From positions 808 through 64,807 of the forward strand of contig NZ_JARUQS010000002.1 of NCBI RefSeq assembly GCF_029767755.1: a stretch of DNA of 64,000 nt. Reading direction: 5' to 3'. The translations under genes were made by a program, and so were the position numbers. Position 1 is the stretch's first letter. Each line of letters begins with the position of its first letter. The stretch is from Thiomicrorhabdus sp. zzn3 (GTDB lineage Bacteria > Pseudomonadota > Gammaproteobacteria > Thiomicrospirales > Thiomicrospiraceae). Shown one piece after another: positions 46,822 to 56,351 of this stretch. The notes under the pieces are model-generated. The model was given only the letters and a program-made list of their open reading frames with translations, searched no databases and had not been told where the DNA came from.

Positions 46822-49731
46822 ATGAATATGACGTCCAAAGAAAATCTTCGTTTTATCACCAACGTGGATGCGAATGCCCATATCACCTTTATCAACGAAG
46901 ACTACCAGCAATGGCTCGGTTACTCGCTTGATGAGATCAAGGGCCAACCCACCCAAATCTTACGCGCTGACAATGTGCCTGAAATCATCCAAAAGACCAT
47001 TCGCCATGAATGCCGGCAAAATCGAACGCTGGATTTTGTCATCCATGAAAAAAAACGCAACGGAGAAACCTTCTGGGTCAACATGACCATTCAGCCAGTC
47101 TTCGAAAATAAACAATACCAGGGATACACCTCTGTCAAACGCCTGATCGAAGACCCAAAGCAAATCCGCCAGGCCCAAGCCCTTTACCGCAAAATCAACC
47201 AGGGCAAAATGGTTTACTATAACGGCCAATGGGTTTCAAAAACCAAGCACCGACTCTACTCCCTCCTGGGACTGCACAAAGCCACTTTAAGTCAAAAAAT
47301 TTTTAGCGCCCTGCTGCTTATTGCGCTGCTGATTTTGGGCGGCGCCTATCTATACGAACAGAATGAAAAGCGTTTGATTGAAGAAGAGGCCGCCGGACAG
47401 CATAGTAAACTGTTGGCCGCTTACTTAAACAAACTCATGATGAAAAAGTCGGAAATCGGTCTGACCAATGCCGTTGGCTTAACCTTTGCCGCAGAGATCC
47501 GTCGGGCGGCGGCGGCAGAAAACCAAACCGTTTTGGCCAACAACCTAGCCAATATCGGCCAACATTACCGTAGCCTATCGGATTTAAAAAACATCAAGCT
47601 GCACTTTACCAATGAAAAAATGCAGTCGTTTTACAAGTCCTGGAAACCTTTGGATGGACAGGTCATTGATGACCTGTCTAACCGCCCCTATTTGCAAGCC
47701 ATCGCCAAAGAGCAAAAACCGATGGTCGTCAATGCCGTCAGTTCGGCAGGGTTTAACATCAAATCGATTGTTCCCCTGATCGAAAACGGGCGTTATGAAG
47801 GCGCGGTCGAATTTATCCAGGGGCTGGGCTCCATTCGCCGTGATTTTGCACGTCAGGGCCAGCAGTATTTGCTCGCCGTCTCTGCCGATTACGCTTTGGC
47901 CGGCGACAAGTACCGGGCGCAAAACGCGAACAACATTCCGGTTTCTGCAGATAAGAAGTGGGTAGTGGGACATAACCAACATTTTTCGATGGAAAAGTCA
48001 GGGGCGCAAATCGAAACCTTGCGGACACTCGACCTTAATCAGCTATTCAAACGGGGGTACTTGATCACCCCTGAGCAATTCCACTACTCGCAACCGATTT
48101 ATGACTTTGATAAGCAGTTGATCGGCTACCATGTCATTTCTGAACCTGTCGCCGAGTACCGGGCGATGATTGCAAAACAATTTGAAGTGGCTGAAAACAC
48201 CTTTCTAGGCATTTTAATCAGCATTGTCGCCATGTTTGCGCTGTTTATGCTGTTGCTGATGATGCAAGTCATCAACCCGATTCGCCGCACTCAGCGAACA
48301 ATGGAAAACGCCGTAGAAAACACCGACCTGTTTGCCCGCATCCACACCTATGGCAACGACGAAATCCACCAAATGGCCAAGGCCTATAATCGTCAGTCAA
48401 TGATGGCGCAGGTCGTGATATCCGAGGTCAATACCGCTATGACAGAAGTGGTGTCCGGACGCCTTAGCCACAAAATTTCTTTTCCATTCGAATCGGATTT
48501 TGGCTTATTGAAAGACCGCATCAACGCCACGGCTGACGGCTTGAAATCCACCTTCGACATCATTGGCCACGCCATGGACAACTTGCGTAATGGTGAGTTT
48601 GACACGCCGCTGACCAACACACTTAAAGGCGAATATGCGCGCGTCATTGAGGACTGCAACTTTGCGATGCAAAGCCTTTCACAAGCCTTTAAAGAGATCA
48701 ACCAGGTGATGAGTTATGCGGCTCGCGGTAAATTCGACGAACGCATTCACACCCTCTCTTCCGGTGACATTAAACAGTTGCAAATCACCATCAACCAATC
48801 TCTAGAGACACTGGAATCCGGGTTTTCAGAAATTGTTTCTGCCGCGCAAAGCATCGCGGCGGGCGACTTTACCCAGCCAATTACCCGTCCCTATGAATAC
48901 ACCTTGAATGAAGCAAAACAGGCCATCAATGACAGCATCAGCAGCCTCACCCACACCCTGTCCCAAGTACTTTCGGTAACCAACCTGGTCAGAGAAGGCA
49001 TACACAGTGTCGTGGAAGGCACACAAAGCCTGAATCAGCGCACTCAGGAACAGGCCGCTTCTTTGGAAGAGACGTCAGCCGCCATGGAACAAACCACTGC
49101 GCAAATTCGCAGCAATCTGGATAACACGCACGCGGCGCAACAGATCACCCAGACGCAAAGCTCGCTGCTGGCAGATGCCAACACAGTCATGCAAGAAACA
49201 AAAACGTCAATGAACAATATTCAGGAAGCGTCCGACAAGATCAAAGAAATCACCACCATGATCGATACCATCGCCTTCCAAACCAACCTGCTCGCACTCA
49301 ATGCCGCAGTTGAAGCCGCACGGGCCGGTGAACACGGCCGGGGATTTGCGGTCGTAGCCGGTGAGGTGCGCAGCCTGGCCGCCAAATCCGCGGAAGCCGC
49401 GAAAGAGATCAGCACACTGATTGAACAAACCTCGGGAGCCATCAATATTGGCGTTGCTCAGGTCGATAAAGTCGGCCTCGCTCTGGGGCAGGTAACCGGA
49501 GAAACCCAAAAAGTGCTCGACGTCATCAATGAAGTCTCCCGGGCTTCTCAGGAACAATCTCACGGTGTGGACGAAGTCAATCGTGCCATCATTCAAATCG
49601 ACGGCACGACTCAACAAAATGCGGCTTTGGTAGAAGAAACCACGGCCACCACCGAGGCTCTGCTGGAGTCGGCACAGCAACTGCAAGAATCGGTCAGCCA
49701 GTTCCGATTGGCCGCGCCACCGCGTTCTTAA
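46822..49731 (+). CDS. Methyl-accepting chemotaxis protein with N-terminal PAS domain
   Basis: A 969-residue chemoreceptor. A cytoplasmic PAS domain (about 10-115, with [18 protein letters not shown]) resembles that of Aer-type energy sensors. Then comes a membrane helix near 157-177, a periplasmic region of about 285 residues, a second helix near 465-487, HAMP-like segments (a second one after 550) and a C-terminal signalling hairpin with [19 protein letters not shown]. It therefore seems to sense both internally (PAS) and externally. The C-terminus has no CheR-docking pentapeptide. The start at 46822 has a weak ribosome-binding site. Confidence 0.9.
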   Translation: MNMTSKENLRFITNVDANAHITFINEDYQQWLGYSLDEIKGQPTQILRADNVPEIIQKTIRHECRQNRTLDFVIHEKKRNGETFWVNMTIQPVFENKQYQGYTSVKRLIEDPKQIRQAQALYRKINQGKMVYYNGQWVSKTKHRLYSLLGLHKATLSQKIFSALLLIALLILGGAYLYEQNEKRLIEEEAAGQHSKLLAAYLNKLMMKKSEIGLTNAVGLTFAAEIRRAAAAENQTVLANNLANIGQHYRSLSDLKNIKLHFTNEKMQSFYKSWKPLDGQVIDDLSNRPYLQAIAKEQKPMVVNAVSSAGFNIKSIVPLIENGRYEGAVEFIQGLGSIRRDFARQGQQYLLAVSADYALAGDKYRAQNANNIPVSADKKWVVGHNQHFSMEKSGAQIETLRTLDLNQLFKRGYLITPEQFHYSQPIYDFDKQLIGYHVISEPVAEYRAMIAKQFEVAENTFLGILISIVAMFALFMLLLMMQVINPIRRTQRTMENAVENTDLFARIHTYGNDEIHQMAKAYNRQSMMAQVVISEVNTAMTEVVSGRLSHKISFPFESDFGLLKDRINATADGLKSTFDIIGHAMDNLRNGEFDTPLTNTLKGEYARVIEDCNFAMQSLSQAFKEINQVMSYAARGKFDERIHTLSSGDIKQLQITINQSLETLESGFSEIVSAAQSIAAGDFTQPITRPYEYTLNEAKQAINDSISSLTHTLSQVLSVTNLVREGIHSVVEGTQSLNQRTQEQAASLEETSAAMEQTTAQIRSNLDNTHAAQQITQTQSSLLADANTVMQETKTSMNNIQEASDKIKEITTMIDTIAFQTNLLALNAAVEAARAGEHGRGFAVVAGEVRSLAAKSAEAAKEISTLIEQTSGAINIGVAQVDKVGLALGQVTGETQKVLDVINEVSRASQEQSHGVDEVNRAIIQIDGTTQQNAALVEETTATTEALLESAQQLQESVSQFRLAAPPRS

Positions 49732-49750
49732 AACCCGTTATCCGAGAACA

Positions 49751-49793
49751 CCACCAGGCCTGTTACGATTTCACTCTGAACAGGACTGGTGAT
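49751..49793 (+). terminator. Imperfect inverted pair of the CAGGCCTG element after the chemoreceptor
   Basis: CACCAGGCCTGTT (49752-49764) and AACAGGACTGGTG (about 49779-49791) are inverted with one mismatch; the second copy has a decayed core (AGGACT). The stem is 13 bp with a loop of about 14 nt. No strong T-run follows. Confidence 0.45.
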
Positions 49794-49813
49794 GATTAGC
49801 CTAAAGTAACTGC

Positions 49814-49843
49814 TTGACTTAAAAAGAAATTGTACTGTAGTAT
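49814..49843 (+). promoter_or_regulatory. Sigma70-type promoter of the diguanylate cyclase gene at 49890
   Basis: TTGACT (49814-49819) and TAGTAT (49838-49843) with an 18-nt spacer lie about 47 nt before the start codon. Confidence 0.5.
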
Positions 49844-49889
49844 TAGATCTTTATCGCAATCCATTCGCATAACCTCTTAAAAGCCCAGA

Positions 49890-51149
49890 ATGAAGACGAA
49901 GCCGTCAAGTATCTCAACCAACCGTATCATTGCCGTCGCGTTCATTCTTACGATATTTCTGGTCGGAAGCCTGGTATTGTTTGCGGACATCGTTAGCAAC
50001 GCCACCCTGCAAAAAGCCTCCAAGTTTGTCGAGAGCCAGTATCAAAAACAGCACCATTTAATGAACATGTATATGGCGGGATCAAACCGGACAGTGGCTC
50101 TGGAAACCATGCTTTTGGAAGAGGATCCTTTTGCCAAAGATGAAGCGTTAATGGGTTTTTATCGCAATGAAAAGGAGTACGCCTACCATCGTGACCAATT
50201 AAGCGCTCTGATTAACGATAGTGAATACGAGAAAAACTGGTTGAGAACCCTTAATCAAATGGCCCGCAATATTGGTCCGATTCAAGATCAAATCGCAACC
50301 CTGGCCATCAATGAAGAAGAGAGAACGGCAACCGAGCTACTGTTTTCACAGACACTGGATGAACTCAAGCGCTTCAACCAAAAGGTGAATGATTTTTCTC
50401 TCTATCAGGCAAAAGAAATTCAGAAATCCATTGACTTGGCGAGTTCACAAGTTAATGCCCTGATGGAAAAAGTCATCTTGCTGGCCGCGGTACTGATCAT
50501 TGTCAGCATGCTGTTTTCCATTTTATTGGCCCGCAGATTCTCTCAGGTTAACCACGCTCTCAGACTGACGAATGACAACCTTGAAAACACGGTCAAGAAT
50601 CGGACTCAAGCCCTGCTCAATACGCAGGAAAAATTACTGACACGCAACCAACAGCTAGAACAACTCTCCATTTCAGACCCATTAACCCAACTGTTCAATC
50701 GCCTCAAAATCGAGCAGATTTTAGAAAAACATCACGAGCGCCTCAGTCGAGACCGCAAGTCTTACTGCGTCCTGCTGATTGACTTGGATCATTTCAAAGC
50801 CATTAACGACACTTTTGGACATCACACCGGCGATAAAATTTTGAAGATCTTCTCGGAGCTGCTGCAAAGTTACTTTCAAAAAGAGCACGCCATCGGGCGC
50901 TGGGGCGGGGAAGAGTTTATTGTCGTCATGCCTGAAGGCGACATCCATGACGCCGAACAACTGGCGGAAGGGTTTCGCCAACTGGTTGCTCAGCACACCT
51001 TCCCGAGAGTTGAACAGATAACATTAAGCAGTGGCTTGGCGTGTGCGCGTTCCGACGAAAGCATATCGGAACTTCTACATCGTGCGGATATGGCGCTATA
51101 CGATGCCAAGCATGCGGGACGAAATTGCTGTACCAGCAGCAACGGCTGA
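49890..51149 (+). CDS. Membrane diguanylate cyclase (GGDEF)
   Basis: Predicted c-di-GMP synthase of 419 residues. Membrane helices at about 11-34 and 196-217 flank a mostly helical periplasmic domain of about 160 residues. A coiled-coil linker (LENTVKNRTQALLNTQEKL region) leads to a GGDEF domain with RWGGEEF near residue 346. No RxxD inhibitory site is seen at the usual spacing. The second of two apparently active GGDEF proteins in the window. Confidence 0.88.
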   Translation: MKTKPSSISTNRIIAVAFILTIFLVGSLVLFADIVSNATLQKASKFVESQYQKQHHLMNMYMAGSNRTVALETMLLEEDPFAKDEALMGFYRNEKEYAYHRDQLSALINDSEYEKNWLRTLNQMARNIGPIQDQIATLAINEEERTATELLFSQTLDELKRFNQKVNDFSLYQAKEIQKSIDLASSQVNALMEKVILLAAVLIIVSMLFSILLARRFSQVNHALRLTNDNLENTVKNRTQALLNTQEKLLTRNQQLEQLSISDPLTQLFNRLKIEQILEKHHERLSRDRKSYCVLLIDLDHFKAINDTFGHHTGDKILKIFSELLQSYFQKEHAIGRWGGEEFIVVMPEGDIHDAEQLAEGFRQLVAQHTFPRVEQITLSSGLACARSDESISELLHRADMALYDAKHAGRNCCTSSNG

Positions 51150-51207
51150 TGGAACAATTCGACTAAAGCACAGCAACATTCAATTCGGCTTTAGGCTTCA
51201 TTCGGCT

Positions 51208-51660
51208 TTAGGATTCGGATGCGTCCTGATAACCCGGATTCCAAGGATGATCGCAGCGCATTAAGCTACCTTCGACTGGCGGAACCGTAATATTCCCCTC
51301 GCACTCTTTCCATGCTGCAAAGCCACCGGCCAGATTCACGACATTGGTGTAGCCCATTTTTTGCATGGTATCCGTCGCTAAAGCGCCGCGACCGCCAGCG
51401 GCACAAAAAACCACCCAGCCTTGGTCAAGATCCGCCATCTCCCCTTTGTGGCAAGCATAATTGGCATCACAAATAGGCTCTAACATCCCTCGCGGGATGT
51501 GCACCGCCATAGGAATCGTACCCTCTAAATATTCGGCTGCTTCTCGCACATCCAGCGGTTTGTAGCCACCGCATTTAAAGAGATCCTGCGCTTCTTTACA
51601 GTCGATCTCTTTAATATTCGCTTTGGCCGCCATGACCATCTCTTTTAATCTTAAAGGCAT
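51208..51660 (-). CDS. Single-domain rhodanese-like sulfurtransferase
   Basis: A 150-residue cytoplasmic rhodanese domain with no signal peptide. The active-site Cys86 is in VVFCAAGGRGALA, with the family's LDVREAAEYLEG near residue 36 and NLAGGFAAWK after it. The loop CAAGGRG has seven residues, as in sulfurtransferases rather than phosphatases. I keep the ATG at 51660, which has AGGAGGGG upstream. The C-terminal 25 residues (CDHPWNPGYQ) add a Cys-His pair. It follows fetB by about 80 nt and may share its transcript. Sulfur donor and acceptor are unknown. Confidence 0.85.
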   Translation of the reverse strand: MPLRLKEMVMAAKANIKEIDCKEAQDLFKCGGYKPLDVREAAEYLEGTIPMAVHIPRGMLEPICDANYACHKGEMADLDQGWVVFCAAGGRGALATDTMQKMGYTNVVNLAGGFAAWKECEGNITVPPVEGSLMRCDHPWNPGYQDASES

Positions 51661-51741
51661 CTGCCCCTCCTCTTACCTTAAGATTGAACAAAGCTTGAAT
51701 GTAGCAGAAACCATCGCTTATTAGCAAGAAAATACTGGGTA

Positions 51742-52536
51742 TTACTTAGCAGAATAAAGTTGATCCAATTGCAAGCGCTGACGTCCGTCAAACAATCTTC
51801 GGCTGGCTACATGCACCGCAATCAAGGTACCGAATCCGGTTGAGGTAGCGACCAAAAACATCACCATAATTTGATACTTTACCGCTTCGGCCGGATCGGC
51901 ACCCGCAAGAATCTGCCCGGTCATCATGCCCGGCAAGGAGATGATACCGGCGGCCACCAGCATATTCACCACCGGCATCATCGCGGTATGCAGACTCTGT
52001 TCACGCACAAACTGCATCGCCTGCTTAGCGGTCTTACCCAGCGCCAGCTGGGCCTCTATCTGAGCTTTAAGCTGAACCGAATTGCGCGTCAACGTATCCA
52101 ACCCCAGGCCAATGGCCGTCATGCTGTTGCCGAGCAGCATTCCCAGCAATGGAATGGCATATTGCGCCTGATACCATGGCTGCGGCTCAATGACGATCGT
52201 CAGCACGCCAATCAATAATAACAATGACGTCAAAGAGATGGAAAACAGTCCGATCCAAATAGAAAACCCTTTATGAAAACGGTAATGTTGCCGCTTGGCA
52301 ATTTCATACCCGGCCGCCAATAGCATTATCAGCCCCACCAAGGCCACCCAAATCCAGTTTTCGGCATAAAACACCCAGCTAAGCCATACCCCCATAAACA
52401 ACAATTGTGCAACCATGCGCACATTGGCCCACCAGTACTGCTTAACATGGGTAAACCCATTCAGCCAAAGCAAACCGCCGAGGATGATCACTAAAACGGA
52501 AAGGGTCACCAGATCCCAATAACTTAAATGAATCAT
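51742..52536 (-). CDS. fetB: Iron export ABC transporter permease FetB
   Basis: Membrane subunit of the FetAB (YbbLM, UPF0014) exporter, 264 residues with about seven helices. The long conserved block LLGMLLGNSMTAIGLGLD and the C-terminal SLPGMMTGQILAGADP are typical. In E. coli FetAB exports iron and protects against peroxide. The start overlaps the fetA stop by 4 nt (ATGA), so the subunits are co-translated. Confidence 0.88.
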   Translation of the reverse strand: MIHLSYWDLVTLSVLVIILGGLLWLNGFTHVKQYWWANVRMVAQLLFMGVWLSWVFYAENWIWVALVGLIMLLAAGYEIAKRQHYRFHKGFSIWIGLFSISLTSLLLLIGVLTIVIEPQPWYQAQYAIPLLGMLLGNSMTAIGLGLDTLTRNSVQLKAQIEAQLALGKTAKQAMQFVREQSLHTAMMPVVNMLVAAGIISLPGMMTGQILAGADPAEAVKYQIMVMFLVATSTGFGTLIAVHVASRRLFDGRQRLQLDQLYSAK

Positions 52537-53156
52537 AGCCTCTCCTCCTCACCGACACTGTGCTGGTAGAGCTGCTCAATGCTCCAGCAATGGGTTTCAT
52601 CGACCAAGCGTTTCTGTTGAGACTCGTCATGAGTCACCCATAAAATGGCCGCCTGATGCTGATCCAGATAATCACGCAACAACTGCTCAACCTGCAAGGT
52701 GGTCTGCTGGTCGAGGTTGGCGGTAATTTCGTCTAGCAACAAAACCTTGGGGTGGTAAACCAAACCTCGCAACAGGGCCAAACGCTGTTTCTCACCGCTG
52801 GACAGGCTATTCACCGTGCGCTGCAAATAATCACTTTTTAACCCCACCTGCGCCAACAGCTCCGAAGACGGGGCCTGCTCAAAATGCGCCTCTACCGTAT
52901 CACGCCACCAGGCGGTTTCTGCGGAAAAATACATCACCTGTCTGCGCCAATGCTCCGGACACATGGTCATCTGCTCTTCGCCATGCAAAGAGATGACGCC
53001 TTCATGCGGAATCAAATCGGCAAGCGCTTTCATCAACACAGATTTCCCGCTTCCCGAAGGCCCATGCAGCACGACTAATTGATAGGGTGCCAGTTCCATA
53101 TTTACAGCTTCAAGCATTCCGGCGGCTTTCACCGCAGTCGCTTTTAATAAAGTCAC
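52533..53156 (-). CDS. fetA: Iron export ABC transporter ATPase FetA
   Basis: ATP-binding subunit of FetAB, 207 residues. Walker A is GPSGSGKS at 32-39, the signature is LSSGEKQ, and Walker B is VLLLDEITANLD, with the H-loop in WVTHDESQ. The short length and the downstream fetB identify it within the large ABC family. It starts 9 nt after uvrD, so iron export and the helicase may share a transcript. Confidence 0.86.
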   Translation of the reverse strand: MTLLKATAVKAAGMLEAVNMELAPYQLVVLHGPSGSGKSVLMKALADLIPHEGVISLHGEEQMTMCPEHWRRQVMYFSAETAWWRDTVEAHFEQAPSSELLAQVGLKSDYLQRTVNSLSSGEKQRLALLRGLVYHPKVLLLDEITANLDQQTTLQVEQLLRDYLDQHQAAILWVTHDESQQKRLVDETHCWSIEQLYQHSVGEEERL

Positions 53157-53165
53157 TTTTCGTCG

Positions 53166-55400
53166 TTATCCACACTTTGTTAATTTGGCATACGCCATGA
53201 CCAGCCATTTGGAACCGACATCATCAAAGTGCACATTGACACTGGCATGGTCGCCACTTCCCTGAATTGAAAGCACCATTCCCTCTCCAAATTTCTCATG
53301 ACGGACTCGATCACCGATCTGATAATGACCGCCGGCTTCCGCAGCCAATACCGCATCCAGATTACTATCCCAAGCCGAATGATCTCTGCCCTCCAGCGTC
53401 GGCCTCACCGAGCCGGACAGACGGACAAAATCGACACACTCCGCCGGAATCTCCTTAATAAAACGGGATGGAGAAGGGTAAAACTCAGAGCCGTGCAAAC
53501 GGCGTCGGTTAGCAAAAGTCATAATCAACTGCTGTTCGGCACGCGTCACCCCCACATAGGCCAAACGGCGCTCCTCTTCCAGTCTCGACGGATCTTCCAG
53601 AGACTGTTGGGAGGGGAACAATCCCTCTTCCACTCCGATCATAAACACCAAAGGAAACTCCAATCCTTTAGCGGCATGCAACGTCATCAACTGTACGGAT
53701 GACTCCCATTGATCGGCCTGCTGCTCGCCCGCCTCCAAAGCGGCCTGAGCCAAAAACTCTGCCAATGGCGATTCATACTCTTCCTGACCGGCCGCAGCCG
53801 CTTCAGATTCGATCTCAGTAATGGCGTCTTGCGGCTTGCTTGCCTTAAACTGACTCACCGCGTTGATTAATTCGTCAATATTCTCCAGACGACTTTGCCC
53901 TTGTTCAGAACGATCTTTTTCAAAATGGGTCTGCAAACCGGATCGACTGATCACCTGCATCACCTGATCCTGAAGATCTTTATCGGCACTGCTCGTTGCC
54001 AAATCGTCAATCAAATCCAGAAAGCCTTTGACCGAGGTTTTGGCGCGGGCGGTCAAGCCATCGTCAACCAAATCACTGGCCGCCTGCCACATAGAAACCT
54101 GTTTCTCGCGCGCACGGTCACGAATACTGTCAGCGGTTTTCTGACCGATACCGCGCGGCGGGTGATTATAGACACGCTCAAACGCGGCATCGTCATCGCG
54201 ATTGAGCAACAAACGCAGATAACTTAAAACATCTTTGATTTCAGCGCGATCATAGAAGCGCAATCCGCCATAGACTCGATAGGGAATCTGCGCCTGCATC
54301 AGTGCCTGCTCCATCACTCGCGACTGGGCATTGGAACGGTAGAGCACCGCAATATCACTGCGTGAACCGCCTTGATCACACCACGCCTGAATCTGATTGC
54401 AAACGTACTGGGCTTCGTCGAGTTCATTAAAGGCTTCATACACGCGCACCGGAGCCCCATCCTCGCCAGCACTCCATAGCTGCTTGCCCATACGCGTCGT
54501 GTTGTGTGCGATCAACGCATTGGCCGCTTTAAGGATCGTCCCCGTAGAACGGTAATTCTGTTCCAGGCGCACGGTTTTCACGCCAGCAAAATCGGAATCG
54601 AACTGGCGAATATTTTCCACTTTGGCACCGCGCCAGCCGTAAATCGACTGGTCGTCGTCGCCAACGACAAACAATCGGCCAGACCCGCCCACCAACACGC
54701 GCAACCAGGCGTATTGCAGACTGTTGGTATCCTGAAACTCGTCGACTAGAATATGCTGAAAGCGTGTTTGATAGTGGGCCAAAAGCTGCGGCTGCTTGAG
54801 CCACAACTCATGGGCACGCAATAACAGTTCGGCAAAATCCACCAGCCCGGAACGCTGACACTGCTCTTCGTAGGCGGCGTAAATCTGTACCATTTTCGCC
54901 ACAAAGGGATTGTGTCCGGGATCGATATGCTGAGAACGGCGCCCTTCTTCCTTTTCACCATTAATAAACGCCTGAACCTGACGGTGTGGCCATTGGGCCT
55001 CATCCAATTCCATGCTTTTCAACAAACGTTTAATTACTCGTTTCTGATCGTCCGAATCCAAAATCTGAAAATTCTGCGGCAACCCGGCTTCTTGATAGTG
55101 TTGCCGTAAAATACGATAGGCGATGCCGTGAAACGTGCCCATGGTCAGGCCTTGCGCCTTGTGGCCGATCAGAGCTTCAATACGCCCACGCATCTCATTC
55201 GACGCCTTATTCGTAAAGGTCACCGCCAATACATTGTAGGCCGACAGGCCCATCACTTCGGTCAACCAGGCGATACGATGGACCAACACGCGCGTTTTTC
55301 CGCTGCCCGCGCCCGCCAAAATCAGGGCATGGCCATCTTCAACAGTCACGGCTTCACGCTGTGCATCATTTAAGTCATTTAATATATAGGAAATATCCAT
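53166..55400 (-). CDS. uvrD: DNA helicase II (UvrD)
   Basis: 3'-5' superfamily 1 helicase for nucleotide-excision and mismatch repair. It has 744 residues, slightly longer than the usual 720. Motif I is AGAGSGKT near residue 30. Motifs Ia (TFTNKAS), II (VDEFQDTN), III (VVGDDDQSIYGWRGA), IV (LEQNYRST), V (MTLHAAKGLEF) and VI (AYVGVTRA) are all in order. The C-terminal tail with GDRVRHEKFGEGMVLSIQG is the Tudor-like module of UvrD/PcrA. It is divergent from trxA. Confidence 0.95.
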   Translation of the reverse strand: MDISYILNDLNDAQREAVTVEDGHALILAGAGSGKTRVLVHRIAWLTEVMGLSAYNVLAVTFTNKASNEMRGRIEALIGHKAQGLTMGTFHGIAYRILRQHYQEAGLPQNFQILDSDDQKRVIKRLLKSMELDEAQWPHRQVQAFINGEKEEGRRSQHIDPGHNPFVAKMVQIYAAYEEQCQRSGLVDFAELLLRAHELWLKQPQLLAHYQTRFQHILVDEFQDTNSLQYAWLRVLVGGSGRLFVVGDDDQSIYGWRGAKVENIRQFDSDFAGVKTVRLEQNYRSTGTILKAANALIAHNTTRMGKQLWSAGEDGAPVRVYEAFNELDEAQYVCNQIQAWCDQGGSRSDIAVLYRSNAQSRVMEQALMQAQIPYRVYGGLRFYDRAEIKDVLSYLRLLLNRDDDAAFERVYNHPPRGIGQKTADSIRDRAREKQVSMWQAASDLVDDGLTARAKTSVKGFLDLIDDLATSSADKDLQDQVMQVISRSGLQTHFEKDRSEQGQSRLENIDELINAVSQFKASKPQDAITEIESEAAAAGQEEYESPLAEFLAQAALEAGEQQADQWESSVQLMTLHAAKGLEFPLVFMIGVEEGLFPSQQSLEDPSRLEEERRLAYVGVTRAEQQLIMTFANRRRLHGSEFYPSPSRFIKEIPAECVDFVRLSGSVRPTLEGRDHSAWDSNLDAVLAAEAGGHYQIGDRVRHEKFGEGMVLSIQGSGDHASVNVHFDDVGSKWLVMAYAKLTKCG

Positions 55401-55578
55401 AGAACATTTATATGAAATAGTCAGTGCGATCAGACAGCAAAACCATCACTGCCTGCAAAATAGATTAATGTGCAATATCCTACGCTAATTTGGCTTTTTT
55501 GTGGCGTTTTTCATTGGCAAGCCACGCATTGAATGCGCCTATATCAGAGGTAAGAGGCCACACAATCATGTCTCCCCA

Positions 55579-55600
55579 AAATGACCAGGCCTGGTCATTT
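55579..55600. repeat. CAGGCCTG element, 22-bp perfect palindrome
   Basis: The octamer (55586-55593) sits at the centre of a fully symmetric 22-bp sequence in the uvrD-trxA gap, the longest palindrome among the copies. Confidence 0.8.
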
Positions 55601-55638
55601 CATGCCGATATTTTTTAGATTTTTTTTTAACACAGACC

Positions 55639-55667
55639 TTGCAATCTATTTTCTCTTAATGTAATAA
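55639..55667 (+). promoter_or_regulatory. Candidate sigma70 promoter upstream of trxA
   Basis: TTGCAA (55639-55644) and TAATAA (55662-55667) have a 17-nt spacer. The distance to trxA is about 200 nt, so a nearer promoter may also exist. Confidence 0.4.
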
Positions 55668-55871
55668 TTAGCCAAATTCAAAATTTCAAACACAGTTTTT
55701 GGGTTCGTCCATAGCCTTTTTTAAAACCCAGCTTTTTAAAAAGTGGGCGTCCATCATCGATTCAAAAAATAATTTCCATACGAATCTACTACGACTTCTA
55801 TCCGTGCCGACGCAGGCAGGGTATGTGTCAACCTACTCGTATAGAATAAAAAAATAATTAGGAGTACAAAC

Positions 55872-56186
55872 ATGATCTCAACCAGCGATGCAAATTTTGA
55901 AGCTGAAGTATTGCAATCTGACATCCCGGTTCTTGTCGACTTTTGGGCAGAATGGTGTGGACCATGTAAAATGATTGCGCCGATTTTGGATGAAATTTCC
56001 AGTGAATACGAAGGCAAAGTCAAAGTCGCTAAGCTAAACATTGACGAAAACCCGGCAACTCCACCAAAATACGGTGTTCGTGGCATCCCGACTCTAATGC
56101 TGTTTAAAAACGGTGAAGTGGATGCAACCCAAGTCGGTGCCCTGTCTAAGTCGCAATTGTGCGCTTTCCTAGACGGAAACCTATAA
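55872..56186 (+). CDS. trxA: Thioredoxin 1
   Basis: General dithiol reductant of 104 residues. The active site WCGPC has Cys29 and Cys32. [14 protein letters not shown] and the cis-proline block [12 protein letters not shown] are typical. AGGAG precedes the start by 8 nt. Its position before rho matches E. coli and many gammaproteobacteria. A strong hairpin separates it from rho. Confidence 0.97.
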   Translation: MISTSDANFEAEVLQSDIPVLVDFWAEWCGPCKMIAPILDEISSEYEGKVKVAKLNIDENPATPPKYGVRGIPTLMLFKNGEVDATQVGALSKSQLCAFLDGNL

Positions 56187-56196
56187 GACAGTTCCA

Positions 56197-56227
56197 GGCA
56201 CTCTGAGCCGATTCAGAGTGCCGGTTT
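56197..56227 (+). terminator. trxA terminator
   Basis: GGCACTCTGA pairs with TCAGAGTGCC (10 bp) around a 6-nt loop, followed by GGTTTT. Confidence 0.8.
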
Positions 56228-56351
56228 TCATCACCCACATTCTCTTTCTTTTTTCCATCTTCTTATAACTTCTTTTGAATCTCATTGGCCTAGCCAACAA
56301 CGTCAAAACAGAAGTCAAACAACGATATAGTCAACATTTCAGATTTACATT

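Larger units (their letters stand above)
55401..55871. other. AT-rich divergent region between uvrD and trxA
   Basis: No gene is supported. It contains a 22-bp perfect palindrome around CAGGCCTG (55579-55600), a candidate promoter (55639-55667) and a near-perfect palindrome CCCA-CTTTTT/AAAAAG-TGGG (55727-55747, one bulged G). A shorter CGCATT/AATGCG repeat lies near 55528-55540. Confidence 0.5.

Noticed and set aside
46659-46931. 90-codon frame running into the chemoreceptor gene
   Set aside because: Overlaps the PAS-encoding start in another frame and lacks any signal or domain.
55754-56086. 110-codon frame opposite trxA
   Set aside because: Antisense to thioredoxin and extends into AT-rich non-coding DNA.
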